NCBI GenBank assembly: GCA_949825025.1
Contig: OX463779.1
Location: 35,102,203-35,166,202, forward strand
DNA: 64,000 nucleotides
Direction: 5' to 3'
Origin: Siphlonurus alternatus
Taxonomy: Eukaryota; Arthropoda; Insecta; Ephemeroptera; Siphlonuridae
Shown: positions 48,294 through 63,776 of the stretch, piece after piece
Layout: every line of letters starts with the position of its first letter
How positions within the stretch are numbered: position 1 is the stretch's first letter
Notes under the pieces: generated by a model
The model's database searches: none
Seen by the model: the letters and a program-made list of their open reading frames with translations, nothing else
Told to the model about the DNA's origin: nothing
Translations under genes and position numbers: made by a program

Positions 48294-48699
48294 TTATAGT
48301 TTTATTTGAGTCAAAAAGTTAATCAAATGGGACTACGTCAATCAGCTGATCCATGTTACCTTCCTCTTAAATAAAAATGTGATTTGTAATAGAATTTGTA
48401 ATAAAATTTTAACTGAAAAGTGTATTCCATCTATTTTTAAATTTGTTATTTGAGTAGAGATGTATAAATTAGTTGTCTGCCTTTACTTCTTTACTGGATC
48501 AAATACAGTTTTTGCACTCAAACTTTATTGTTTTAGTTAACCTGTAACTTTTTTTTTTTCAGTTGCATTAACAGTAATTATCTTGTTAACACATTTTATG
48601 TGTTTTTCACAGGCCCTAGATGTGATTAAGGAGCTGTCACTCTACCTTGGCCTGCGTTACTCCAAGAGGCCCAAAAGTGCAGCCCCCATCGAGTATTGA
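42177..48699 (+). CDS. SPTLC2: Serine palmitoyltransferase long-chain base subunit 2
   Basis: This is the catalytic subunit of the ER enzyme that joins serine and palmitoyl-CoA, the first step of sphingolipid synthesis. Exons: 42177-42287, 43919-44110, 44208-44362, 44907-45052, 45119-45337, 45392-45555, 45810-45971, 46028-46154, 46499-46634, 47190-47319 and 48613-48699 (TGA). All are GT-AG and in frame, totalling 542 aa. An in-frame ATG at 42114 would give 563 aa, close to the human length, but ATG 42177 (AACATGG) has the better context. Residues about 50-80 hold one membrane segment ([18 protein letters not shown]). The PLP fold shows [17 protein letters not shown], the DEAHSIGA acid motif and [12 protein letters not shown] with the PLP lysine near residue 370. 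[17 protein letters not shown] lies near the C-terminus. The motif usually near CSTRQE reads ITSPRQELG here. Confidence 0.95.
46935..47085. repeat. Foldback of about 150 bp in SPTLC2 intron 9
   Basis: TCCGCAATAATGAGCTA on the left pairs with TAGCTCATTATTGCGGA on the right, followed inward by CTGCTATACCAGGTG and CACCTGAACTAGCAG. Outer TACAAGTAT copies extend the stem. No matching element elsewhere in the window. Confidence 0.7.
47419..48370. mobile_element. TTAA element, family C, in SPTLC2 intron 10
   Basis: TTAA at 47419-47422 and 48367-48370. The left end GGGGCAGGTAACACAGATCA pairs with the complement of the right end (GAGGAAGGTAACATGGATCA). A tight palindrome at about 47450-47765 centres near 47605 and carries TGACGTCA in both arms and TAGTTCCCGGG. 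The rest (about 47780-48340) is unpaired AT-rich DNA with a TTA run at about 48263-48294. Confidence 0.82.
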
Positions 48700-49464
48700 G
48701 TACTACTTAGCTGGAGAAAAAGGGCAGATTGAATGAGGGTCGTGGCAGCTGTCACGAGTCATCACGGTGCTGCCATCTACTAGCCCTTAAAGTCAAATGT
48801 TCCCAGCTCTGGACTTCATAACCTTTTAAATCATGAAGCTGTGATATTCTTGACACAAAATTACTTCTAAACTTATTTTTTTTTCCTTTTTTTAATATTG
48901 TTGGGCTGCATTTAGACTTGTCAAGAAGTCAAGCTAGAAGAAAAAAAACAAAACAATAGCTTAGCAACATTTTATTTTATAGGCTGCAACCCATAATTAT
49001 ATGTTAATTTAAGTGATGAAATATTTGCATATTTAGATGTATGCAAAATAAAAAGCTGCCTTGCAATGAAGACCAAATAATGTAAATTTCACTTGTTTGT
49101 ATTTGTTTGTTTATGTAATTGATTTATTATTTCTTTTGTTTTTATTGTAACGATCACCTTTTTTATGCCTCACAAATCACTTTTTTATTGTTTTGCATTA
49201 AATCATTTCATGAGCAGTCTCCATAATTATTGCTTAAAGCACAAACCTTCACATAGAAAAAAAAAAAAAAAAAATTGCATAATCAAAATATTAAACATTC
49301 CCTTATTTTTACAATGAATTTTTGAAAATTTTAAGTTTTATTTACGAAAATGCCTACATATTGCAAAGTAAGATTTAAATAAGGCCAAAATTCCTATATG
49401 AATTTAAAATTAGAAGTTTTCATCGAAAAAACAACAACATTGAGTGGGAAAATTTATAAGGTCA

Positions 49465-49496
<32 letters not shown>

Positions 49497-50488
49497 GACG
49501 AAAGAGACCTAATATTCTAGGTTATATTGTGGCAAGTAAATTTTCTAACCTTCTCCTTCTTAGAAGTCGTTGACTTCAATGTTGAGAGGATCCAGCCGAT
49601 GGCATGATCGGGTACTTGATTTATTGCGCTACATATTGTTATTTGTTTAAGAATCTAGCACATACTGCAAAAAGATACTCAACCTTAAGCCATCAGTACT
49701 GTTTCATGCCGAGCTTTGCATAGATTGTAAGATAAAATAATTTTTATTTTTTGTCAAATTAAATGTCCATCTTCATTTTTTTTTATGTATTTGCGTAATT
49801 TTTATGGCCAGACTTTTAAACTGGCAATAAAAATAAATTTTATTTTTACTGAAACATTTTTCAAAATGACTTAAATATTGGACATTAATTGAAAATTAGT
49901 ATTAAAATGCAATGTCAGATTATTTAGGAAAGTATAAAATTAATGTTAACTATGTATAGGAAATTAATTTGGAATGGTTTTATTGTTGGATGGTGTAGTA
50001 ATCAACATTATTGTATTTTGAAATGATTGAAAATGAATTTTAAGTATTGGTTACCTAATTGTACTATTATTTGTAATTTAAATATTATATTTATTTAAAC
50101 TAAATTAATTGGTTACATATATGCTAATGATGAAAATAAATTATGAATCTCTATTGGTACATTTCATTAAAAGTAACTGAAAAAAACAACATTTCATATG
50201 GAAAAATATTGCCAAACTCTTCATAAATAAAAATTGTTTTGCCATTTTGTGCTTTGTAAACTATCTATTCCTGTTTCATTCCAGTATGTATCTGAAATAT
50301 TACTATACAATTATGTAAATAATGTTTGTCTCAACAGTTTTTGCATCAAATGCATCAATTCTTAATTGTATTATTTAATTGCTGTCATCGAAATCTTCAC
50401 TCCAAATTTCATTTTTTTGTTCTTGAGCTTTTAGCGGAGTCCTTTTTTGCCTTGATCTTTATAAATATGGAGTAATTTTCAATGTATC
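48700..50488 (+). other. SPTLC2 3' UTR and AT-rich intergenic DNA
   Basis: The stretch after the SPTLC2 stop has an AATAAA poly(A) signal at about 49047-49052, so the 3' UTR is probably about 370 nt. The rest is AT-rich with long A runs (49258-49274 and about 49470-49495). No gene-like frame or conserved motif is visible before the palindromic element at 50489. Confidence 0.5.
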
Positions 50489-50843
50489 TTAAGGGTAAGG
50501 TAACGCCACCAATGTTAAAAAAAATCCCTCTCACAAAAATTCTGAAAAATTTTTAAAATGTCCTCCTCTACACCCCCTATCAGTAGCTAAAATATCAGGT
50601 ATACAAATACGATCTAGTTTTTGAGTTATGAATTTTTAAAGTTGACCAATTTAACATGGGAGTTTCATTTCTCCATGTTAAAGTAGTCAACTTTAAAAAT
50701 TTATAACTCAAAAACTAGATCGTATTTGTATACCTGATATTTTAGGTACTGATAGGGGGTATAGAGGAGAACATTTTAAATTTTTTTCAGAATTTTTGTG
50801 AGAGGAATTTTTTTTAACATTGGTGGCGTTACCTTACCCTTAA
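50489..50843. mobile_element. Palindromic TTAA element, family A copy 4
   Basis: TTAA at 50489-50492 and 50840-50843, same ends and core as the other family A copies. It lies between SPTLC2 and TPS. Confidence 0.93.
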
Positions 50844-51659
50844 TAAAAAAAAAAGGAAACATTTTATTACAAATGTTTTGTAAAAATGCTAATACTTTGT
50901 TATTTTTATGTACTAAAAAAGAGAAGTTTGAAATTAAATTAATCCTAAAAATAGCTGTCATTATATATTTATTTGCTATTTATTAATTGCAAGCAAGAAA
51001 TAATTTTATTACAGCATTTTTGTATATATGAATTTATGCAATGATATAAAACTAAACCTATAATAAATTTTTACTTATTTAGTTATAATTAACAAGTGCA
51101 CGCTAGATCAAATCAATATTATAGGTTGTGAAATTATTAGATATGCATCAGCATGAAGAAGACAAGTTGTTATTTCCTTAAGAATATACAATCTTAGTGA
51201 CCTTGTTTTTCTTATCAAATTTGACTTGATTGAAAGAGGGGACGAGCAAGAGCAACTGAGTAGAATTATATCCATTACAAGCACAACATATCAGTATATT
51301 TATTATTTATATAATATCAACTTATTAATTAATAAAATTTTGTGCGGAAAAAAATATATATATAATAATAATTAGAAAATTTTACATAATTTTGAATATT
51401 TATATATTATGTTGAAGAAAAATTTAAAAAACTTAATTTATTGAATTAATTGGCTAAAATCGTGCACGTCTGATTTTATAAAAGCGGGATAAAAGATAAA
51501 AGCAGGGCAGTCTGCCCTGATAAAAGCTAGCAAATAAAAACATGCGCGAAATTTAAAAATGAAATGTACGCGAAACGTGGTGCTAGACAAGAACTTGTTT
51601 TAAACTTAAAATGGAGCTGTAAAAAAAAAAAAAAGAAAAGTGGGACTCTATCATACATG

Positions 51660-51937
51660 TTGACAAGCTAAAGTCTTTATGACCTTCAGTTTTCCCCTCT
51701 GAGCTTGTGCAGGGATCATCGGTCCCTCGATCGTCCGTGCGCCGCGCGAGCGAGATCGGCGTGAACTCGACGCATGCACAGTAGCGAGCAAGCAAGAGCA
51801 AGAACTGCTGCAAACACCAAGTGACGTTCGTGAATCCGTGAACCACCGCCCAGCATTCCAGACACCTTACCATGCAGTGATACCTTTTTGTTACAGTGAA
51901 TATCTCTTGCAAATGAAGTGTCACATAATATATAACA
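51660..51937 (+). promoter_or_regulatory. Probable TPS promoter and 5' UTR
   Basis: GC content rises over 51700-51860 just before the TPS start, in otherwise AT-rich DNA. A TTCAGTTTT at about 51686 fits the arthropod initiator TCAGTY. No TATA box stands out. This is weak positional evidence only. Confidence 0.3.
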
Positions 51938-56712
<4,775 letters not shown>

Positions 56713-56937
56713 TTTGATTGTAATGTCGTAAATCACTTATGTATTTGCATTTCTTTAGCGCACAAAATCAATGTATTGATGTCATAATACAGTGCAGTTC
56801 TGTATCATGGATAAATTATAGAACCATGGATATATGTGTATTTCCTCCATATTCTGTATCATTATAATGTTATTGATCACTCTCAATTTATTAATGTTTT
56901 ACTAGATTTTGCAGTGGTGGTTTTGTTATTAAGAGTA

Positions 56938-56968
<31 letters not shown>

Positions 56969-58139
56969 TTTTTTTAGAGGTGAGAATATTTTGGGAAAAT
57001 CTTACATTATAAACTGGACTTATGTATTTTATAAGGTGAATTATTTAAGTCCCACGGAAATGAGTAAATTGTTACTATATATATTATTACACTATAATTG
57101 TTATCACTGTCTTACTGTGAATAAATAAATATATACAGTACGTTATGAAATTAATTGCATTACCTATTTTATTTTCTTTGCAGTATTTTTTTATTGCTGC
57201 ATTTCTTTTTCCCCAACAAGAACACAACACAGCATTTTATTTTATCGGAGAGTACCATAATAGTATTTTATCCAGTTTGTATACAGTAGTGCTTGTATTG
57301 ACTAGAGAATGAACACCACTAGCTGTACGTACCAGATCACAAACAGATTGCTGCAACTTTCTCAGACAGTTTCATGTTTACCATTTGACCAATTAAGATT
57401 CTTTATGGAAAGACATGTCAATTGAAGACCAACTTGTAGACTCTTTAAGAAAAGAGAAAAAAATAGGACTTGCCATCGCCTTGTTACGTACTACGTCATA
57501 TAATGAAACTTTAATAATTTTTTAAAAATAGATTCTTGACTCTAAAAAAAATCAGAATGGCATAACTATGCTAAATTATGCACCCTCTATTCATTTCTGC
57601 ATAGGTTGGTACTCCATTATTAACTTTAGTTAAAACCTTAAATGCAGATACAAAGAGTACTGTATTACATACTGTAGTAAATTTGGTTTTGATCTATATG
57701 TACAGTACGGTATATTATGTGGTCAAAATTAAAACAACATAATTACGTTTATACATATTTTAATAGAGTACTTAAAAAATAATAATGAAAAATAAAATAA
57801 TAACTTACATTACAAGATGCTCGATGATATTATGAAATAATTTACTGGTATGATCTTATGAAGTGGTACAGTTGTTAAAAAAGATGAGAATTTTTAAGAG
57901 ACACATTGGGATATCTTGCCGGAAAGTTCAAGGTTCAATTAAGAACTAGTTTTTTTAGTATTGTCCACAGTGCTCTATGAGACTTTTATAATATCCAGTG
58001 TGCATACTACTACAAAATATAAAAATGAGCTAAATTATAAATATTTTATCCCAAATTTGAACAGTGCACAGCCTTTTTTTTTTCCTTCATCAATGAAAAC
58101 ACAAATATGTACAGTATGTGCTACAGTATATATAGTGTC
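56713..58139. other. Tail-to-tail intergenic region of TPS and Gemin6
   Basis: A TTA run at 56938-56968, overlapping AATAAA signals at about 57120-57128 that could end the TPS transcript, and the half family C copy at 57432. Otherwise AT-rich with no gene. Confidence 0.5.
57432..57615. mobile_element. Half copy (one arm) of family C between TPS and Gemin6
   Basis: The run AAGAAAAGAGAAAAAAATAG through GACTTGCCATCGCC, TTTAATAATTTTTTAAAAAT and CATTTCTGCA follows the right arm of the copy at 47419 in order. The opposite arm is absent, so this is a truncated relic. Confidence 0.65.
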
Positions 58140-61100
58140 TTATTTATTATTTGGCATTAATGAAATCAATTCTTGAACTTTCCCTAAAATAATTCCATTG
58201 TCACTTATACACTGACGGGGTCCATAAGGGGGATAAATTTGGAGAGCATCTTTGATTTTCAACACGTCACCATCTTCCTCGATGGCCAGTCTGTTCTTGA
58301 GCAGCCATGCCTTGACCTGCAAACGTTGCTCTTCCAGCTTCTCTGGATCAAGGCTTATTGCAGAGTTGGTGGAGGGAAAGATGGTATCCAGAGCCATAGC
58401 CTCAGCATCTGGCAGCAACTCCACAGAGTGCACAGCATGGCCCATGACAATGTCTAACGAGGGCTTGCCGTCAGTTTTGGTCACCAGAACGATGCTGGAA
58501 ACAAAGGAATCATGAAGGTTAATTCGACTCTATGACACATAATGTCATACAATTGTGATATGCACTATTGTTAATTTACAATGCTGTGTTTGTTCCATTA
58601 TTATAAAAAAAAAAAAAAATAGGGTAAAAATAATAATAGCTAGAAATTTATAGCTTGAGAGTAGCAGGAGTATTTAGTTTAGTAAATAAATACTGTATGT
58701 AATACTGTACTACCAGTATGAGATACAGTACAGAAAGAAGAAATAGGTACTGCTAGATGTAATCAATCATAGAAGGTGGGTGGTCTACAAAAGTAAAAGA
58801 AGCTGTTTTATAATTACAATTAATACATAAATTAGTAAACTATATATAATTACATGATGATACAGATAGGTTAAATGATGAACTGGCCAATAGATATAAT
58901 AATTGGAAGAACGCGAATGATGTAAATCAGCTGTGGAATTCATGGTTAGAAATTTATAACGAGCTGAGAGATATATATGTTCCGTCAAAGATATTCTCGG
59001 ATATTAGCGACCCGCCTCAACATAATAATAGAGAAGTGAGAAGTAGGAAAAGATGTTTGAGAAGACAGTACTGTATGGCCGTTTTAAGAGGGGAGAGGTG
59101 AAGAAGAGTAGTGTTAAAAAAGCGGAAATAGAACTTAACACTGCCAAGGTGCGCTCTGAAAATGAGTTTATGAAAAAAATGTTTGATGAGAGGGATAAAA
59201 GTGGTAGTTGGAGAAGAATGTACCAGCATGTGAAGGGACTTCGGCTAGCAGGAAATCAGATACCAGTGCTAAAAGATACCGGGGGGGTACATACTACAGA
59301 TAAGGAGAAGGCAGATGCATGTGCCAGGCAATATCAGGCAGTTTTTCAAGAGTATTTGGGGGCAGGGGAGGTTAGCGTCGTAGCAGATGAGAGACAAAAT
59401 GAGGATTCTAACGGTAATGCTAATTTGGGTGATAAGAAGAAGTTTAAAATTAGGTTCAAAGATGTACAAAGGGCGCTAAAGTCTCTGACTACAGGGAAGG
59501 CAGCTGGCCCAGATGGTGTACCAGCAGCCTTTTTAAAGCTTAATGTAGGTATACATTGTAGAGATCAAACGTTTTTGTTCAAGGCTATTTTAAATGCAGG
59601 CGTTATCCCGCATGGTTGGAGGGAAGCAATGGGTAACTCCCATTAATAAGGGTGATGCTAAATGTGAAGCAAAAAATTATCGACCGGTCAGCTTGACCTC
59701 AGTGGTTTCCAAAGTTATGGAAAAAGTAATTGTACGGTTTATGATGAGAGAGTTAGAGAACCAAAAGTTCTTTAGCAAAAAGCAACACGGATTTAGAAAA
59801 CATTATTCTTGTGATACCCAGCTGTTGGGTTTTGTGCAGCAACTAGCAGATTGCTTAGACAGTAAAAAGGGGAAATGCATGCGGTGTTTCTGGACTTTGA
59901 GAAGGCTTTTGATAAGGTTCCGCACAGCATCGTGATAGATAAATTAAGGAGGAAGTGTATGCTTGATGAATGCTTGGTTGACTTGATACAGGATTTTTTA
60001 AGGGATAGGGTTCAAAGAGTGAAGATTGGATCAACTTTTTCGGATGAGATTAGGGTGACCTCAGGAGTTCCGCAGGGGAGCGTCCTCGGACCAATCTTGT
60101 TTTTGATTTTTATTGAGGATTTGCCGGAGGGAGTAGATTCTTTAATGAGGTTGTTTGCTGATGATAGTGTTTTGTTTAGGAAAATAGTAAATGAGGAAGA
60201 TAAGAGGAAGCTGCAAGAAGATCTAGACACTGTAGGTAGGTGGGTGGACAAAAATGGTATGAGTCTTAATGTTGGCAAATGTTCGGTAGTTAATTTTAGT
60301 AGGAAAAGAGTAAAAGAAGATGCAGTATACCTAATGAGAGGAGAGGTACTTAGGGAGGACGATAAATATAAATACTGTACCTTAATTGGGGTGGTTCTTC
60401 AGAGAGAGCTGAATTGGAATGAGCATATTAGGTATGTAACGTCAAAGGGAAGGAGAAATTTGGAGTTCGTTATGAGAAATCTGAAAGGGGCGACTGTATT
60501 TGTCAGAGACAAGGCCTATAAGACCTTAGTGAGACCAATACTGGAGTATGCATGTAGTGTGTGGGATCCATATAGGCAGATTGGAAAGAAGGAGTTGGAA
60601 AAGGTTCAGAGGAGAGCTGCTAGAAGAGTTATGGGTAGAATGAGAAAATGGAAATTAGTTGCAGATGACAAAAAGGTGTGGAAGGATTATGAAAGCGTGT
60701 CGAAAATGATTCAGACTTTGGAGTGGGAGCCACTCGAGGAAAGGAGAAGATACAACCGATTAGGAAATTTGTTTAAAGTTAACAGGGAGATGGCAGGTTG
60801 GAGCGAGTTTAGTGACAGAACTAGGAAAGGTAGATATATTGGGAGGGGGGATCATCGGTGGAAACTGGAGTTCAGGGGTAGTGGAAGTGATGTGGGAAAG
60901 TACTCCTTCATAAACCGAACAGTGAGGGAGTGAAACTCCCTGCCGTCCGAGGTGGTGGGGGCGGAGAGTTACGGGGGATTTAAGAGTGCGTTGAGCACTA
61001 TACAGAGTGAACCACAATTCGCGTGCCAACTTTTTTCGTAAATTTGGTATTGCAAAAATCTTCGTACAGACTTCAAATTTGGTACACTTGTAGCTGAGGG

Positions 61101-63776
61101 TTGTAAAAATTAGTTCAGGGTGTTGAAATTTTTATTGGACACCAATAACACCCCTTTCAGGGATGGTTTTTAAAAAAATTATTTTCGCCTTATGGAAATT
61201 CAATGTTAAATTCAACTTTTTTTGAAATCATTGGAATTTTGCGGAGAAAATTTCTAGCATATGGTAATCGATCCTTCTGAACTCAGAATTAATTTTAGAT
61301 TTTTCCCCGACGCACCCCTGAGGGTGGAGACCTACCCCTAAAATCCATTTTCCTTAAAAATTGTGCTAAAATTATGAAATTAATTCTTAAGGGGTAATCG
61401 ACCCTCCTAAACTCAGAAATAATTTTAGATATTTTCTCCGATGCACCCCTGAGGGTGGAGAACTACCCCTAAAATCCATTTTCCTTAAAAATTGTACTAA
61501 AATTATGAAATTAATTTTCAAGGGATAATCGACCCTCCTGAACTCAGAAATAATTTTAGATTTTTTCTTTGACGTAGCCTTGAGGGTCAACGGCTACCCA
61601 CCATATCCTAATTTCTTAAATAATCTAGCAGAAATTGTGAATTAATTTTTTTTTCGGGATTTATCAAAATCTTCCAGAAAAAAAATCACAGATTCACCCC
61701 TTCACTTGCAGCATGACGATGGTTTCACTCAATGTGTCCACCGTTAGTTAGCGTGAAGGCACATGTTGGTCCGCTCAACGAGGCTATGTGTGTAGGTGCA
61801 TGGCCTCTAACATCTGAGGTGTGACCAAAACCATGCACTGTCTGATCTCCACTTTCAGTTCGTCAATGGTCTCGAATCTCTTCTTTTAAACCTTTTGCTT
61901 CAGAAAGAGATTTGAGACCATTGACGAGCTGAAAGTGACAGACGTTATGTGGAATTGGTCACACCTCAGTTGTTAAAGGCACACATAGCCTTGTGCAGAC
62001 CAACATGTGCCTTCACGCCATGCAATTTAACGGTGGACATGGCACATGATGATGGTGGCATGATGCTGCAAGTGAAGAGTTGAGTCTGTGATTTTTTTTT
62101 CTGAAAGATTTCGATAAATCTCGAAAAAAATTTAATACACAAATTCTCCTCGATTATTAAGAAATAAGGATATGGTGTGTAGCCGTTGACGCTCAGGAGT
62201 GAGTCGGGGAAAAAGATCTAAAATTATTTCCGAGTTCAGGAGTGTCGATTACCCCTTGAAAATTAATTTCATAATTTTAGCACAATTTTTAAGGAAAATG
62301 GAGTTTAGGGGTAGGTCTCCACCCTCAGGGGTGCGTCGGAGAAAAAATCTAAAATTATTTCAGAGTTCAGGAGGGTCGATTACCCCTTGAAAATTAATTT
62401 CATAATTTTAGCACAATTTTTAAGGAAAATGGATTTTGGGGGTAGTTCTCCACCCTCAGGGTTGCGTCAGGGAAAAAATCTAAAATTATTTCTGAGTTCA
62501 GGAGGGTTGATTACCCCTTGAGAATTAATTTCATAATTTTAGCACAATTTTTAAGGAAAATGGATTTTAGGGGTAGGTCTCCACCCTCAGGGGTGCGTCG
62601 GGGAAAAAATCTAAAATTAATTCTGAGTTCTGGAGGGTCGATTACCCTATCCTAGAAATTTTCTTTGCAAAATTCCAATGATTTCAAAAAAAGTTGAATT
62701 TAACATTGAATTTCCATAAGGCGAAAATATTTTTTTTAACACGTGTTTATTGGTGTCCAATAAAAATTTTAACACCCTGAACTAATTTTTACAACCCTCA
62801 GCTACAAGTGTACCAAATTTGAAGTTTGTACGAAAATTTTTGCAATACCATATTTACGAAAAAAGTTGGCACGCGAATTGTGGTTCACTCTGTATTGCGA
62901 GCCACCGTGGTTTAGCCACATTTGCCGCAGATCGTTAAATCTAATCTAGGTATAGATACAAATTTGCATTCTTTATTTACTGTATCCTACAGCTATAGCA
63001 ACTCAGGGGATGGACGCAGGTATTAATTTTGTCTCTTGTCTGAAATTTAGTGGATCGCCACTGTCATACAATCACATTATTTACGTATGCATATATAATA
63101 TGTATACTGTATGCATAGATAAGATAAGCAGTGTGTACATACACATTACATGCATACACCCCTGCTTGCGGCTATTGTGGGTATTCCATCACAGTGGCTC
63201 GCTTGCTTGCGGCTGACTCTCTCAGCCCCTCCCTGAACTCACCAACACTTCGAACCTCCACAAGCCCAGAGTCCAGCAAATTCCACTCCCTCACCGTTCT
63301 TCTCAAGAAAGATTACTTGCCCATATAACTTTTGCTTCCCTCATACATACAGTATGCTTACTCCAACTTCCAATCATGGTCCCTCATGCATAATAAGAAA
63401 CTCTACTGTATAAATGATGACAAACAAAACATGCATACTGAATCATACAATTAAATTCAATATATTGTGCTTATTATATGATTATATGTCTGAAACTAAT
63501 TTTACATCAATACTGTTCTGATTATTAAAAATTAATTATGCATTCTGTCTTCAGAATTGTTTTGTGAGTTGTGAGCCCGTCAGCACGGTAAGTTTACCTT
63601 TCAGATACTGGATCGATGGTGAAAACAGTCCCAACAATTTTCTTGCCATCTTCTCTGGTGATTTCTACTACGTTGTTTAGGAATGCTTTCTGCTCCAGAG
63701 GATCGCTTTTATAGATTAAGTGGTCACTTTTTGTTGAGCTTGTCACTGGTGTTGTGTTTACATCAGACGCCATCAT
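58140..63776 (-). CDS. GEMIN6: Gemin6, SMN complex subunit
   Basis: Gemin6 pairs with Gemin7 through an Lsm-like fold in the SMN complex, which loads Sm rings on snRNAs. Exon 1 is 63776-63598 (MMASDVNTTPVTS to TIDPVSE, donor GTAAAC). Exon 2 is 58494-58140 (TAA stop), giving 177 aa. The Lsm-like part has VVEITREDGKKIVGTVF, IVLVTKTDGKPSLDIV and VMGHAVHSVELL, matching the family's IMGHAVQTVE pattern. The C-terminal part has LEEQRLQVKAWLLKNRLAI, then IYPPYGPRQC and IILGKVQELI, which align with the vertebrate LTIDPPYGPENC and IILSRVQDLI segments. Length is close to the human 167 aa. The single intron (58495-63597) is stuffed with a broken LINE and a foldback element. The gene is tail-to-tail with TPS. 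Confidence 0.92.
58870..61000 (+). mobile_element. Degenerate CR1/Jockey-like non-LTR retrotransposon (reverse transcriptase remnant)
   Basis: The reverse-transcriptase reading is recognisable but broken, and lies antisense to Gemin6 in its intron. Coding runs in frame 2 from about 58870 (LWNSWLEIYNELRDIYVPSK), then frame 1 from about 59090, frame 2 from about 59630 (YRPVSLTSVVSKVMEKV) and frame 1 again from about 59880. The last part holds AVFLDFEKAFDKVPH, SGVPQGSVLGPILFLIF and the catalytic RLFADDSVLF. A TGA at 60931-60933 replaces the Trp of the usual REWNSLP ending; NSLPSEVVGAESYGGFKSAL continues after it. The 5' endonuclease part is missing. Three frame changes and a nonsense codon mean it is dead. 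The clade assignment rests on motif style and is approximate. Confidence 0.88.
61262..61600. repeat. Tandem repeat of about 131 bp, left arm of foldback
   Basis: Units begin with GGTAATCGACCCTCCTGAAC-like sequence at about 61263, 61393 and 61523, and share GCACCCCTGAGGGTGGAG and CCATTTTCCTTAAAAATTG. The copies are diverged by a few bases. The reverse complement recurs at about 62190-62650 with roughly one extra unit. Confidence 0.85.
62190..62650. repeat. Tandem repeat of about 131 bp, right arm of foldback
   Basis: Inverted counterpart of the left-arm array, with units carrying TCCACCCTCAGGGGTGCGTC and GGAGGGTCGATTACCCCTTG. There are about 3.5 units against about 2.6 on the left, so copy number has changed since the arms formed. 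Confidence 0.85.
62895..63171. other. LINE 3' flank and AT-rich intron DNA of Gemin6
   Basis: Sequence right of the foldback (from TTGCGAGCCACC) is the other side of the LINE target site and probably its 3' untranslated end. It then grades into AT-rich DNA with short TG/CA runs. No gene is seen. Confidence 0.4.
63172..63315 (-). mobile_element. Second LINE fragment, C-terminal end of a reverse-transcriptase ORF
   Basis: On the minus strand the sequence reads FLRRTVREWNLLDSGLVEVR followed by SVGEFREGLRESAASKRATV, then a TAG at 63172-63174. The RTVREWN motif is the same C-terminal signature as in the LINE at 58870-61000, but here the Trp codon is intact. The sequence differs from that copy, so this is a separate insertion in the opposite orientation. 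Only about 45 codons are recognisable. Confidence 0.7.

Larger units (their letters stand above)
61001..62894. mobile_element. 1.89-kb foldback element with TA duplication, inserted in the LINE
   Basis: The ends are near-perfect inverted repeats. The left starts TACAGAGTGAACCACAATTC and the right is its reverse complement, ending at 62892. TA occurs on both sides (61001-61002 and 62893-62894), as for Tc1/mariner insertions. Nearly the whole element folds back, with the centre near 61890-61900. Each arm contains tandem units of about 131 bp (about 2.6 on the left, about 3.5 on the right). The central part of the right arm reads FETIDELKV and, in another frame, CLHAMQFNGGH, resembling the degraded C-terminus of a mariner-type transposase. 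Small ORFs here are products of the repeats. Confidence 0.85.

Noticed and set aside
61387..62390. ORFs of 63-67 codons with the repeated peptide KIISEFRRVDYPLKINFI
   Set aside because: They are translations of the 131-bp tandem repeat in both arms of the foldback and appear on opposite strands accordingly.
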